This document shows, piece after piece, positions 1 through 8,111 of a stretch of 41,497 nt of DNA. The stretch's first letter is position 1, and each line of letters starts with the position of its first letter. The stretch is from Bdellovibrionales bacterium (GTDB lineage Bacteria > Bdellovibrionota_C > UBA2361 > SZUA-149 > JAGRAN01), in the NCBI GenBank assembly GCA_020434585.1, contig JAGRAN010000070.1, positions 1 through 41,497 of the forward strand. Reading direction: 5' to 3'. Below the pieces are notes generated by a model. The model did no database searches. It had not been told where the DNA came from and was given only the letters and a program-made list of their open reading frames with translations. Both the position numbers and the translations under genes were made by a program.

Positions 1-741
1 AAGGGTGCTCAGATTAGGAAGGCGTTTATTGCCGAGCAGGGTTCGAAGCTGATCTCCGCTGACTACTCACAAATTGAATTGCGTGTTTTGGCTCATCTCT
101 CCGGAGACGCTGCTTTGCGGCAGGCTTTTATCGACGGCCAAGATATTCACGAAGCGACAGCGAAGGAAATTTTCGGTGAAGCTGCCATGGACGGCGAAAA
201 GCGCTCCGAGCTGCGCCGATACGCCAAGACGATTAACTTTGGAATCATCTATGGCATCAGCGCCTTCCGCTTGGCACGCGAGCTTGGCATCAGCCGCACT
301 GAGGCGCAAAGATATATTGATGAATACTTTGGGCGCTATCCCGATGTGGCAGCGTATTTTGACCACCTTGAGCTAGAGATTGACCAGCGCGGCTATGTTG
401 AGACGATGTTTGGCCGCCGGCGCTTCAAGACCGACATCGACGCGGGTGGGCGAGACCAGGGCTATGTGACCCGCTCGCTGCTGAATGCGCCGATTCAAGG
501 CTCGGCTGCGGAAATTATTAAATGCGCTATGATCCGGCTCGAAGCCCGCTTGACCGACGAATTTGGGCCGGATGCCCGTATTTTGCTGCAAGTCCACGAT
601 GAATTGGTAGTTGAAGCAAAAAGCGCATTGGTCGATGATGTGGCCTCAGTTGTTTCTGACGAAATGCAGGCCGCTTACTCATTGGCGGTTCCGCTGGTCG
701 TCGACGTTCGAACTGGGCAGTCATGGGGGGGGATGAAATGA
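1..741 (+). CDS. polA: DNA polymerase I, C-terminal polymerase domain (5' end outside window)
   Basis: The reading frame is open from base 1, so this is the last 246 residues of a larger protein. It carries the family A polymerase palm and fingers: motif A DYSQIELR near visible residue 21, the O-helix motif RRYAKTINFGIIYG near 75-88 (Arg, Lys, Phe and Tyr positions all intact), and motif C with QVHDELV near 197-203. These hold the two metal-binding acidic residues and the dNTP-binding residues. In other bacteria Pol I fills gaps and replaces RNA primers. The exonuclease domains, if present, lie upstream of the window. The stop overlaps the start of the following sigma factor gene by an ATGA junction, so the two are probably co-translated. 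The Phe in the O-helix is the ordinary Pol I residue. Identification is secure. Confidence 0.97.
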   Translation, partial: KGAQIRKAFIAEQGSKLISADYSQIELRVLAHLSGDAALRQAFIDGQDIHEATAKEIFGEAAMDGEKRSELRRYAKTINFGIIYGISAFRLARELGISRTEAQRYIDEYFGRYPDVAAYFDHLELEIDQRGYVETMFGRRRFKTDIDAGGRDQGYVTRSLLNAPIQGSAAEIIKCAMIRLEARLTDEFGPDARILLQVHDELVVEAKSALVDDVASVVSDEMQAAYSLAVPLVVDVRTGQSWGGMK

Positions 742-1460
742 CCACTTCCTCTTTGATCCGTTCATTTGGCTGGAGCATGCAATCGGTGTCGCACCGGGAG
801 AGTCAATCAGATATTCGAGTGCAGGATCTCGAACTCGTTGAGCGCACTGTCGGCGGCGACATGGATGCCTATCGTGAACTCGTCGAGCGCTACCAGCAGC
901 GGATCCATTCTGTGGTGCTGGGGATTATCGGGAATTTTGAAGATGCCCTCGATATCACGCAGGAGGCCTTCATCAAGGCCTACAATCATCTTCCGTCCTT
1001 TCGGCGCCACTCCGGATTTTATACTTGGATTTACCGCATTGCGTATAACTTAGCGATCGATGAGCGCAGGAAGCGTTATCGCCATGTGGAGCAAACTACC
1101 GGCGAAGTTCTAGAACTAGATCGAGCATCTCACAAAAATCGTAATGCGCCGGGTTCGCTGCTTAGCACAGCGGCTGGACCGGATGAGTCGCTTGAGAGGT
1201 CCGAGTTGCGCAGCGATATTTCCGCTGCTCTGGATACCTTGAGTGCTGAGCATCGTGCGGTAATTGTTTTGCGGGAAATAGAGGGCCTGTCGTATTCTGA
1301 AATTAGCGACGTAGTAGGCTGCTCGAAGGGGACCGTTATGAGTCGGCTGCATCATGCCCGCAAGAAGATGCAGGAAGCGCTGCGCCGGGGTGGGGCGTCG
1401 GCGCATAGTGTCGCGGCGTTGGAGCAGAATCGCCAGCGCGGCAGCGGTGATTGGGACTAG
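738..1460 (+). CDS. ECF-type RNA polymerase sigma factor (RpoE-like)
   Basis: This is a 240-aa sigma-70 family protein of the extracytoplasmic-function class. It has a region 2 segment in the N-terminal half (ALDITQEAFIKAYNHLPSFR, then TWIYRIAYNLAIDERRKR) and a region 4 helix-turn-helix near the C-terminus (LSYSEISDVVGCSKGTVMSR). These bind the -10 and -35 promoter elements. An ATG exists at 723, but I chose 738 because it forms an ATGA overlap with the polA stop and has a G-rich ribosome site just upstream. The linker between regions 2 and 4 is longer than in minimal ECF proteins and Ser/Asn rich. The next gene encodes a membrane anti-sigma-like protein, as usual for ECF factors. The regulon cannot be read from this window. 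Confidence 0.93.
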   Translation: MTTSSLIRSFGWSMQSVSHRESQSDIRVQDLELVERTVGGDMDAYRELVERYQQRIHSVVLGIIGNFEDALDITQEAFIKAYNHLPSFRRHSGFYTWIYRIAYNLAIDERRKRYRHVEQTTGEVLELDRASHKNRNAPGSLLSTAAGPDESLERSELRSDISAALDTLSAEHRAVIVLREIEGLSYSEISDVVGCSKGTVMSRLHHARKKMQEALRRGGASAHSVAALEQNRQRGSGDWD

Positions 1461-1484
1461 GTGTAGAGCAAGCGGGATATAGCC

Positions 1485-2228
1485 ATGAAAAGCTCACTCG
1501 AAGAGAAAGACTTTCAGCTGTTAAATCTCTATCTGGATGGGGAGTTGAGCTCAGCTCAAAACGAGCGTGTAGCTGAAAGACTGGGCAGCGAACCCTCGCT
1601 GCAGCTCGCGTTTGAGGAGCTGCTCAGCATGCGCCAGGGCATACGTGAATGGAGTATAGGCGCCGCGGCAGGGTCGGACGGTCGTGCTCGCGAAGTGGAC
1701 TGCTGGACCGGCGTGCGTCAGGGCATTTTCTTGCAGTCGACCCGCACAGTTGCCAAGCGAACTTTTTCCGATTTAGCCCTTGATGCGTTTTTGAAGATAT
1801 TCGCATCACCGGTATTGTCGCCCGCACTCCTGGCAGTCGCTATTCTCGCAGGGCTTACAGTTAACAGCGACCCGCGACCTACCTCGCTTCAAGCTTTTGC
1901 CAGCAGGTCCGAACACGCAGCGGCTATTTTGCCGGTTAACGGTAGTATCGCCAGGACTTCTGCGCCGATTTACGTTGCGCCGCTGATGATGCCGGAGCCG
2001 ACATTCGTTACCTACCGCAAGCGTCTGAACAGCGGCATTCTCAACCAGCAGAACTTGGAAGTTCCTCTTCCTGGAATTCTCGATCGCGAGTTTATTCGCG
2101 GCGGACTTCGCTCGCATGGAGCAGACATAGACTGGATTCGTTCGAATCGCCCGTTTGAGCTTTATCCCGTTGAGGACCGCAATGCGCCGCCCGTTATTTG
2201 GGTCGCGCAGAAGAATCAGACGAATTAG
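1485..2228 (+). CDS. Membrane anti-sigma factor-like protein
   Basis: The 247-aa protein begins 24 bases after the sigma factor. Its first 50 residues (LLNLYLDGELSSAQNERVAE and following) resemble the cytoplasmic sigma-binding N-terminus of anti-sigma factors. The HxxxCxxC zinc motif of the ZAS subclass is absent, so this would be a zinc-free type. One hydrophobic segment at about residues 106-126 would place the C-terminal half in the periplasm. The role is inferred from gene order plus topology: it probably holds the upstream ECF factor at the membrane until an envelope signal releases it. No sensory domain is recognisable in the C-terminal part. Confidence 0.7.
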   Translation: MKSSLEEKDFQLLNLYLDGELSSAQNERVAERLGSEPSLQLAFEELLSMRQGIREWSIGAAAGSDGRAREVDCWTGVRQGIFLQSTRTVAKRTFSDLALDAFLKIFASPVLSPALLAVAILAGLTVNSDPRPTSLQAFASRSEHAAAILPVNGSIARTSAPIYVAPLMMPEPTFVTYRKRLNSGILNQQNLEVPLPGILDREFIRGGLRSHGADIDWIRSNRPFELYPVEDRNAPPVIWVAQKNQTN

Positions 2229-2242
2229 TTGAATTTTCTGTG

Positions 2243-2746
2243 ATGTGCCGCAACGTCTTACATAAAACAATTTGTGCTGCTCTGCTCCTCGCAGTACTTC
2301 TGCTGTTGATGGACGCAGATTCCGTCAGGGCGGACGGATCGGCTTGCAATGTCCTTGTGCGGCTGCTTCAAGGTGCGGATGGCGGTAACGGAATGAATGC
2401 GCTGCCAGAGTCCGTCATTCGGGATATCGGAGGCCAGCTCGATCCGCTTCCATATACATCCTATGCGGTTCTCGATTCTCGTTCACAGGAACTGCCGCTT
2501 GGCCACGAGGGCATGTTCACTCTTGTCGGTTACAACAGCCAGCGCCACGTTCTGCGGGTTGTCCCGCACAACTACTCTTACGATAAAGTTGGGATGACCG
2601 TAACTTGGAATGGACCCGGGGATGAAGAGGTGCTGTCCACAAAGCTGCGAGTCGCCAATGGCAAGTGCGTAGTCCTAGGCTCAGACGGGAAGAACGCGGC
2701 AACTATCCTCACCGTAAAGCTTGAGTGTTCAGGCACTAAACGCTAA
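2243..2746 (+). CDS. Small exported protein of the sigma/anti-sigma operon
   Basis: A 167-aa protein starts at the ATG at 2243, 14 bases after the preceding stop. An in-frame ATG at 2198 lies inside the upstream gene and would place extra residues before the hydrophobic stretch. The N-terminus has basic residues followed by a Leu-rich core (ICAALLLAVLLLLMDADS) and an Ala-containing cleavage region, which is a typical signal peptide. The mature part has two Cys residues and alternating hydrophobic/polar stretches suggesting a beta-rich fold. I do not recognise the family. Its position suggests a periplasmic product made with, or acting on, the sigma/anti-sigma pair. Confidence 0.75.
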   Translation: MCRNVLHKTICAALLLAVLLLLMDADSVRADGSACNVLVRLLQGADGGNGMNALPESVIRDIGGQLDPLPYTSYAVLDSRSQELPLGHEGMFTLVGYNSQRHVLRVVPHNYSYDKVGMTVTWNGPGDEEVLSTKLRVANGKCVVLGSDGKNAATILTVKLECSGTKR

Positions 2747-2803
2747 TCTTTTGCTAATCTACTTGGACTAAGTCCATCAAATATCTGACGTTGGAGTTTA
2801 CTT

Positions 2804-3385
2804 ATGGGTGCTGGTTTTGCGGCAATTGCGGGGGTCGTGCGTGACTCCGGGTCGATCAACAGGACGAATTTTCTTGAATTGCTTGGAAACTGCGGTACCG
2901 AATCTTCGGACGATTCTGCGCTGCGCGCCCTTGCCGAAGACTGCCGCGAAACAATCAGGGAAGCTCAGTCTCCAACGGCAGATTTAGTTTCGCTTGGTGC
3001 GACCGGAGCGGTTTTTCTTTCTGGTGCGCTTAACAAGCTTGCTTCGATGCTAAAAGGCTCCCGGCAGTCGGACGCTTTTCAACTTGTCGCGCTCAAGGGA
3101 GAAGTTGAAGCAGCGGGAAGTTTAATGGCAGAGGCTTACAGCGCGGCGGTTCTGCAGCCTTCGGGTGAAGAGACCCGACTTCAGGCAGAGGCTTTGGTCA
3201 TAGCGGTGGGCAGATGTTATGAGCAGCTTGGCAGATTGGCTGCCAGTTTGGAGCTCTCCGGCGGGCTCAAGGTGACCGAGAGTGGCTGGATTTGGGACTT
3301 GGTTCGGTCATACTCTGGGCTGGCGGCAGGGCGAATCGGCCCTGAAAATACCTCATTTATTACTAAATACATGGGTGTTATTTAG
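2804..3385 (+). CDS. Hypothetical protein, 193 aa
   Basis: The start is well supported by a GGAG ribosome site about 8 bases before the ATG. The sequence is Ala/Leu/Ser rich and looks mostly alpha-helical, with no signal peptide, Cys motif or repeat. A central hydrophobic stretch near residues 60-80 (SLGATGAVFLSGALNKLASM) is too polar for a confident membrane segment. I recognise no family. It lies between the sigma-factor unit and the rplM-rpsI pair, with about 100 untranslated bases after it, so it is probably transcribed separately. An 8-bp direct repeat GCTAATCT lies at about 2743-2761 upstream of it. Confidence 0.7.
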   Translation: MGAGFAAIAGVVRDSGSINRTNFLELLGNCGTESSDDSALRALAEDCRETIREAQSPTADLVSLGATGAVFLSGALNKLASMLKGSRQSDAFQLVALKGEVEAAGSLMAEAYSAAVLQPSGEETRLQAEALVIAVGRCYEQLGRLAASLELSGGLKVTESGWIWDLVRSYSGLAAGRIGPENTSFITKYMGVI

Positions 3386-3437
3386 TACGCTGAGTAGTTG
3401 ACGGAGCTTTTCAGTGTGTTATGACTCTCCTCTTCGA

Positions 3438-3457
3438 TTTGTCGGCTCGCCGGCAAA
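3438..3457 (+). promoter_or_regulatory. Hairpin in the leader of rplM-rpsI
   Basis: TTTGTCGG and CCGGCAAA can form an 8-bp stem (one G-U pair in RNA) closed by a CTCG loop, 34 bases before the rplM start. There is no T-run after it, so it is not an obvious terminator. A ribosomal-protein autoregulatory leader is possible, as seen for L13 operons in other bacteria, but I cannot match it to a known class. Confidence 0.35.
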
Positions 3458-3490
3458 GTGTTAGTGCGTGAATTTTCAGAGCTTTAGAAC

Positions 3491-3925
3491 ATGTCGACTC
3501 TATTTCGTTCAGACAAAGTAGTTAAGGCCGAGGCCGAGTGGTTCATTGTCGACGGCGCCGATAAGACAGTTGGGCGTATTGCCACAGGCATTGCCAGCGT
3601 GCTCCGCGGAAAGCGCAAACCGACCTTTACACCTCATCAGGACTGTGGCGATTACGTCATTGTCATTAACGCGGACAAACTTAAGTTCAGCGGCAACAAG
3701 ATGGACGAAAAGGTCTACCACCGCCACACCGGCTACGTCGGCAGCGTAAAGTCTGAAGTTGCAAAAGAACTCCAAGAGCGAAAGCCCGGAGAAATTCTCA
3801 AAAAAGCGGTAAAAGGTATGCTTCCCAAGTCTCATCTTGGGCGCAAGCAGTTGGGGAACCTTCGCATCTACGCAGGCGAAGAACATCCGCATGCACCTCA
3901 GCAGCCCCAGCCGTTGTCGTTTTAA
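3491..3925 (+). CDS. rplM: 50S ribosomal protein L13
   Basis: At 144 aa this matches the usual length of bacterial L13. Recognisable blocks are WFIVDGADKTVGRIATGIAS near residues 17-36, RGKRKPTFTPHQDCGDYVIV near 39-58, KVYHRHTGY near 75-83, GMLPKSHLGRKQ near 109-120 and the C-terminal HPHAPQQPQPL. L13 is an early-assembly protein of the large subunit. It is followed after 18 bases by rpsI, the near-universal bacterial gene pair. The ribosome site is weak, which is common where expression is controlled by leader structure. Confidence 0.97.
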   Translation: MSTLFRSDKVVKAEAEWFIVDGADKTVGRIATGIASVLRGKRKPTFTPHQDCGDYVIVINADKLKFSGNKMDEKVYHRHTGYVGSVKSEVAKELQERKPGEILKKAVKGMLPKSHLGRKQLGNLRIYAGEEHPHAPQQPQPLSF

Positions 3926-3943
3926 TATTTCAGTGAGGAATTA

Positions 3944-4354
3944 ATGGCTGCAAAAGAAAATATAACTTACGCAACTGGTCGTAGAAAAAGTTCATCCGCG
4001 CGCGTGTATCTGAGCCCGGCAGAGGAAGGATCAGATACAACATTTGTTGTTAACAAGCGTGTGTTCGAGGAATACTTCCCGAACAAGATGACTCAAAAAG
4101 TTATATGTCAGCCGCTAGACGTTGCTGAGCGTTTAAAGACTTACAATATCAAGGCCACTGTTCGCGGCGGCGGTCCTTCCGGCCAAGCCGGTGCGATTCG
4201 TCTGGGCATCTCCCGAGCGTTGATAGACGCCGAGCCTGAGCTTCGCGGTGTGCTTAAAAAGAGCGGCTTCTTAACTCGTGACCCCCGTAAGGTCGAGCGT
4301 AAAAAGCCTGGCCACCACAAGGCCCGCAAAAAGCCGCAATTCTCCAAGCGATAG
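3944..4354 (+). CDS. rpsI: 30S ribosomal protein S9
   Basis: This 136-aa protein carries the S9 signatures: YATGRRKSSSARVYLSP near the N-terminus, GGGPSGQAGAIRLGISRALI in the middle, and the C-terminal LTRDPRKVERKKPGHHKARK ending in a basic KPQFSKR tail that reaches the decoding centre in known ribosomes. An AGGA ribosome site lies just before the ATG. A short acidic insertion after YLSPAEEGSDTT makes it slightly longer than the shortest homologues. It is the second gene of the rplM-rpsI operon, and the next gene is convergent. Confidence 0.97.
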   Translation: MAAKENITYATGRRKSSSARVYLSPAEEGSDTTFVVNKRVFEEYFPNKMTQKVICQPLDVAERLKTYNIKATVRGGGPSGQAGAIRLGISRALIDAEPELRGVLKKSGFLTRDPRKVERKKPGHHKARKKPQFSKR

Positions 4355-4361
4355 AGTTTTA

Positions 4362-4416
4362 CCGACTCGTGCGCTGCGCAGTCTTCTGTGCTGGACGAGC
4401 TGCGTCACGCAGTCGG
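4362..4416. terminator. Long stem between convergent genes, possible terminator
   Basis: CCGACT followed by CGTG (4362-4371) can pair with CACG, a one-base bulge and AGTCGG (4406-4416). This gives a 10-bp stem between the end of rpsI and the end of the convergent HDAC fusion gene. Neither side has a clear T-run, so intrinsic termination is not certain. Confidence 0.35.
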
Positions 4417-4417
4417 A

Positions 4418-6163
4418 CTACTTTGCTGTTTCGTAAACGCTGGCCCAAACGCCCGTAAAAAACTGCCTTGCATTCTTACCCAGTGTGGCAGTCCTGTAAC
4501 CGCCTTCCTGCACAAACAGTGTGGGAGCGTCTATAGAGGCCACTTCTTTCCCCAAGGCGTAGAAATCTTTGGTTCGCAGCTGAAAGCTGCCAGTTGGATC
4601 GCCTTTAGCAGTATCGAAGCCTAGGGCAACCACAAGAAAGGTTGGACTAAACTGCCTGACTGTTTTTAGCGCCTTGAGCAGACGTTCTCGATATGTCTGC
4701 CAATCCGCTCCCATCTTGACGCATACGTTATGGTTAAAGCCTTCACCTGGGCCGGAGCCGCGCTCTTCCGGGAAGCCTGAGAAGTATGGGTATTCCTTGG
4801 CCGGATCGGCGTGGATCGACAAGGTCAGTACGTCGCTGCGCTCGTAGAAAATATCCTGCTGTCCGTTGCCGTGGTGATAATCGATATCTAGGATCGCAAC
4901 TGAACCGTGTTTGCTGAGATGCTGAGCTGCGATTGCTGTTGAGTTAAGATAGCAAAATCCGCCGCAGTGTTCCCGCTCCGCGTGGTGACCAGGCGGTCTG
5001 ACTAAGGCGTAGGCCAAACGCTGCCCATCGAGTATCGCATCAGCCGCAGTAACGGCACAGGAGGCTGCGCCTTTTGCCGCCACGAATGCGTTCAAGCTCA
5101 GAGGGGAAAACGAGTCGATGCAATAGTAACCAACCTGATGCGCGAGTTTGGTGGGCGGTCGGACACGGTGACGAACTGGAAACACTTCAGGATAAACGAT
5201 GCGGTTATTTCCAATCTGCCGGCATATAGTTTTTAAATATTGAAAGTACTCCGGGCTATGGACTGCTAGTATCTGACGCTCTCGAACAGCTTTTGTTTTT
5301 ACTCTGTTGAATAAGCCTGTCGGGATTAGCTCTTTGAGCAGCGAAGCGACTCTGACAGGCGCCTCTTCGTAGCCTTTGTCCGGAATATGGTGAATGTCGT
5401 GGCCGTCGTTGACCGTCAATGTGATCAAACGGTCTTCGGGGATAGTGATCCGCGGAGTTGACTTGGGCAGCCGTTGCGAAGCGCTGACCGTGTTGGCTTC
5501 TTCGACCATGGTGCGATCGACCCCATGAACGGCCCGTTCAATAAAAGCTTTCGAAGCAATTGCGCTGTTTTTTGTGCGCAGAATCTGCTGAACCGCATCA
5601 CGTAAGTAAGGAGCTGTAAATTTGTATCCGGCGCCAAGCGAATCCAACAAGAGCTCATAGCCAGAGCCGTCTTTTCTTTTGGCGCTAAAAGGTTCGTTCG
5701 GCAGAACTTTTGCTCCGAGCCGTTCATAGAATCGCAACCTGCTACTGTTTTGCTTGATCTGCTCTGGAGTTCGGTTAAGCGACGGATGATTACTCTCTGC
5801 CTCGATGAACATCGCTCTGGCTTTCTGTGCACTGAGCTCTGCGAGGATCCGCTGATATAGAGCCGTGCCGATCCCGCCGCTTTTTAAATTTTTATCGACA
5901 GCGAGCAAATCCAAATAGCCGAAACGCAGGACTGGGTCGAAAGAAAAAATTGAAAAGCCGCGGACGTTGCCGTTGGCGCCTTCTGCGACGAAGAAGAAGT
6001 AGGTGAAATTCTTGTCGTGGCCCAGCCGCATACGTTCGCGCCAGGTGTGCTCAACGGCATCGTCGATCCAGTAGAAATGACGCCTGGCGATTTCAAAGAG
6101 TTTGTCGGCCGCTCGAACTGCGTGCGGTGTGCGAAGGTGGTTTATTTGGCGTAATCGAAACAT
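4418..6163 (-). CDS. GNAT acetyltransferase fused to histone-deacetylase-family amidohydrolase
   Basis: The 581-aa protein joins two opposing activities. Residues 1 to about 175 are a GNAT N-acetyltransferase with the acetyl-CoA loop in LLAVDKNLKSGGIGTALYQR (86-105) and the C-terminal RLRFYERLGA motif (142-151). Residues of about 245-581 are an arginase/deacetylase-fold HDAC domain resembling acetylpolyamine amidohydrolases. It retains PPGHHA with the paired His 393/394, GGFCYLN (401-407), DIDYHHGNG with Asp428/His430 as expected zinc ligands, His451, GFD with Asp517, and the catalytic GGY Tyr556. All expected catalytic residues are present, so both halves look active. The substrate may be acetyl-lysine in proteins or acetylpolyamines; sequence alone does not decide. 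It is transcribed divergently from a SET-domain gene 140 bases away. Confidence 0.93.
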   Translation of the reverse strand: MFRLRQINHLRTPHAVRAADKLFEIARRHFYWIDDAVEHTWRERMRLGHDKNFTYFFFVAEGANGNVRGFSIFSFDPVLRFGYLDLLAVDKNLKSGGIGTALYQRILAELSAQKARAMFIEAESNHPSLNRTPEQIKQNSSRLRFYERLGAKVLPNEPFSAKRKDGSGYELLLDSLGAGYKFTAPYLRDAVQQILRTKNSAIASKAFIERAVHGVDRTMVEEANTVSASQRLPKSTPRITIPEDRLITLTVNDGHDIHHIPDKGYEEAPVRVASLLKELIPTGLFNRVKTKAVRERQILAVHSPEYFQYLKTICRQIGNNRIVYPEVFPVRHRVRPPTKLAHQVGYYCIDSFSPLSLNAFVAAKGAASCAVTAADAILDGQRLAYALVRPPGHHAEREHCGGFCYLNSTAIAAQHLSKHGSVAILDIDYHHGNGQQDIFYERSDVLTLSIHADPAKEYPYFSGFPEERGSGPGEGFNHNVCVKMGADWQTYRERLLKALKTVRQFSPTFLVVALGFDTAKGDPTGSFQLRTKDFYALGKEVASIDAPTLFVQEGGYRTATLGKNARQFFTGVWASVYETAK

Positions 6164-6303
6164 GTATGAATGAAAACATACTGCCGCCGCATGTCCAAGA
6201 AATTATCCGCTAAGCGCGATATTCGGCCGATATCTGTAGCTTGATCGGAAAATACTAAATGAAAACTTGATCGATCTGCGTAATAAGTGATAATGGCCGC
6301 GCT

Positions 6304-6762
6304 ATGGCCAGTGTTAAAGTTAAAAAATGCGGAGAATCCGGCTCTGGTGTTTTTACGCAGGAGAGAATTCCGGCTGGCGTCTGCATCCTTGAATTTCGAG
6401 GTCCGAGGGTTCGCAGCGGGGAACTAAAGTCGCGCATGCATGCTCTGGAAATCGGAGGAGGCTGGTACCTCGGCCCCTCAGGAATGGCCGACGATTTTGT
6501 GAACCACAGCTGCAATCCAAATGCAGCGGTTTATTTCGAGCAAGACAAAATACTACTAAAAGCACTGCGCGAAATTGCACCGGGCGAGGAAATAAATTTC
6601 GACTACTCGCTGGTGATGCGTGACGATGACACAACATTTACCTGCTGTTGCGGAGCGGACAACTGCCGCGGTGTAATCGGTCCGTTTTCTGAGCTGCCCG
6701 TAGAGCTTCAAGCCCTGTACCGCAGCCAAGACTTAGTACCGTCAGAAATCCACGAAGAATAA
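6304..6762 (+). CDS. SET-domain lysine methyltransferase
   Basis: The 152-aa protein is essentially a bare SET domain. Features in order are the N-terminal SGVFTQERIPAG block (residues 14-25), the NHSCNPNA S-adenosylmethionine/pseudoknot motif (67-74), GEEINFDYS with the catalytic-region Tyr (94-102), and a post-SET zinc-binding C-x-C-x4-C (Cys114, 116, 121). SET proteins transfer methyl groups from SAM to protein lysines. In bacteria the targets are mostly unknown. It lacks a signal peptide and extra domains. The divergent neighbour is a GNAT-HDAC fusion, so both genes may act on the same lysine-rich target. The stop codon runs directly into the A-tract of the minus-strand terminator that follows. 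Confidence 0.92.
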   Translation: MASVKVKKCGESGSGVFTQERIPAGVCILEFRGPRVRSGELKSRMHALEIGGGWYLGPSGMADDFVNHSCNPNAAVYFEQDKILLKALREIAPGEEINFDYSLVMRDDDTTFTCCCGADNCRGVIGPFSELPVELQALYRSQDLVPSEIHEE

Positions 6763-6802
6763 AAAAGTAGGGCGGCCTGGTTTGGAAACCTGGGTAGCGC
6801 CC
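6761..6802 (-). terminator. Intrinsic terminator of the minus-strand CBS-type gene
   Basis: Read on the minus strand, an outer stem GGGCG/CGCCC (6798-6802 with 6770-6774) encloses an inner GGTTT/AAACC stem. It is followed by TAC and six T residues (plus-strand A-run 6761-6766). The T-tract overlaps the stop codon of the SET gene. A second terminator at 38854-38900 has the same CTAC-TTTTTT tail. Confidence 0.75.
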
Positions 6803-6857
6803 TTTGGACTTCGTCCGCCTTGCGAGCAGGCGCGGCTTGCGGACAGTTTCGCTCGGC

Positions 6858-7847
6858 TCAGCCCTGAAGCTGATCCAAGCGAGGCAGGACGTCGTCGACG
6901 AACAGGTACGACATGCTGAGGTGTCCAGCGCAGGCGTATTTGGGCTGGAAGCTCTCGGCTTCGCCTTCGGACGGAGGTTCCAGCTGGGTATCCTCCGGGT
7001 CGTGAACGAGCAGCTCCTGACGCTCCAGCAATTGGCCGAGTACATCTGCCACTAGAGCGTCGAGCGGGACAGAGGGCCAAGGAGGCGCGACAGACGCGTG
7101 TCTCGACGCACCGCCAGTTCCTCTCCCGCCGGGGCGTCGGTACGAGTCGCTGTCCGGGAAAGCTTCCGCAATGGTCAGTTTGCGGATGCCGCCGTTCGCG
7201 CTCAGTCGGTCGATCAGCATCGTCGGCGTCAGCATCTTGGTGAAGGAGCCGAGCACGTAGACGAACACCATCCTCCGCCAGCGCGAGAACTTGAGCAGAG
7301 CCTGCCAAGCGGGCTGAGCCAGCACTGTGCCGAGCGACGAAGGGTTGTGCAGCATCACGCGCTCGACGGTCCGACCTTCGATGAGCGCAGGATAGCGGTC
7401 GACAAGCGCACGAATGAAGGCCGAAAGGTCGATGTGACCGATCGGGCGACAGTCGCGGTCGACGACGAACACTCGTCGGGTTCCGGTCTGGAACCAGGCG
7501 ATGAGCTCGAGCACCGTTGAGTCTTCGCTCAGCGGACGCAGGATGCGGTGTCCGACGCGGCCGGGGCCGAGTCGGAGCTTCGCGAAGTCGTAGGTGTCGA
7601 TCTCGTGACGACTCACGACAACACGATGGAGATCGCCCGCGACGTCGAACAAGCTGAGGGATCCCCACAGCCGTCCTTTGTGCGCGCCGTCTCTCCAGAC
7701 GATCGGTAGTGACCCATGTTCGACCGCGTGAATGTGCGGTTGAATGAAGTCACCGGTCTGCGGCCACTGAGCGTCTCCCTCGTAGCGGGTGATCGCGCAG
7801 AAATCCGCAACTGGCTCTGGAGCCAGGGACTCAAGAAGAGTGGGCAC
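6858..7847 (-). CDS. CBS-domain-like protein, atypical GC-rich gene
   Basis: The 329-aa protein starts at a GTG with a strong AAGGAGG ribosome site 8 bases upstream. The middle (about residues 97-140) contains a CBS-like unit: a DSTVLELIAWFQTGTRRVFV stretch, then VDRDCRPIGHIDLSAF. A weaker second CBS-like unit lies near residues 150-215. The N-terminal 90 and C-terminal 100 residues match nothing I recognise. CBS pairs usually bind adenine nucleotides and regulate attached domains. GC content and Arg/Asp codon use are well above the neighbours. The gene is alone on its strand, has its own terminator, and is preceded by a small GGCTTC/GAAGCC hairpin at 7881-7896. I infer acquisition from elsewhere. 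Confidence 0.75.
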   Translation of the reverse strand: MPTLLESLAPEPVADFCAITRYEGDAQWPQTGDFIQPHIHAVEHGSLPIVWRDGAHKGRLWGSLSLFDVAGDLHRVVVSRHEIDTYDFAKLRLGPGRVGHRILRPLSEDSTVLELIAWFQTGTRRVFVVDRDCRPIGHIDLSAFIRALVDRYPALIEGRTVERVMLHNPSSLGTVLAQPAWQALLKFSRWRRMVFVYVLGSFTKMLTPTMLIDRLSANGGIRKLTIAEAFPDSDSYRRPGGRGTGGASRHASVAPPWPSVPLDALVADVLGQLLERQELLVHDPEDTQLEPPSEGEAESFQPKYACAGHLSMSYLFVDDVLPRLDQLQG

Positions 7848-8111
7848 TAAGCAAACCTCCTTCCACCTTGAATGGGTTAGGGCTTCGATTGAAGCCGGGG
7901 AACGTTGAAACCAGACCGCGCCTTACGCTGCGAGCTCAGCAGAGTAAAACGCGGCAATCGCTTCTGACTGGTGAGGAAATTTTAAAGAACTGCGGATAGA
8001 GGTCCCCGAGTATCCCGATTTCTTCAATAAAATCAAACTGAATTAATCGGATTCTAACAATGTCTACAGAAATGTAAGCGCAGTATTTTCGCTGCCTTGC
8101 GTTAGAGCTTG

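Noticed and set aside
6770..6802. Compound hairpins at the GC-rich units as integron attC sites
   Set aside because: No core RYYYAAC/GTTRRRY pairs and no integrase are visible; the T-tracts fit terminators better.
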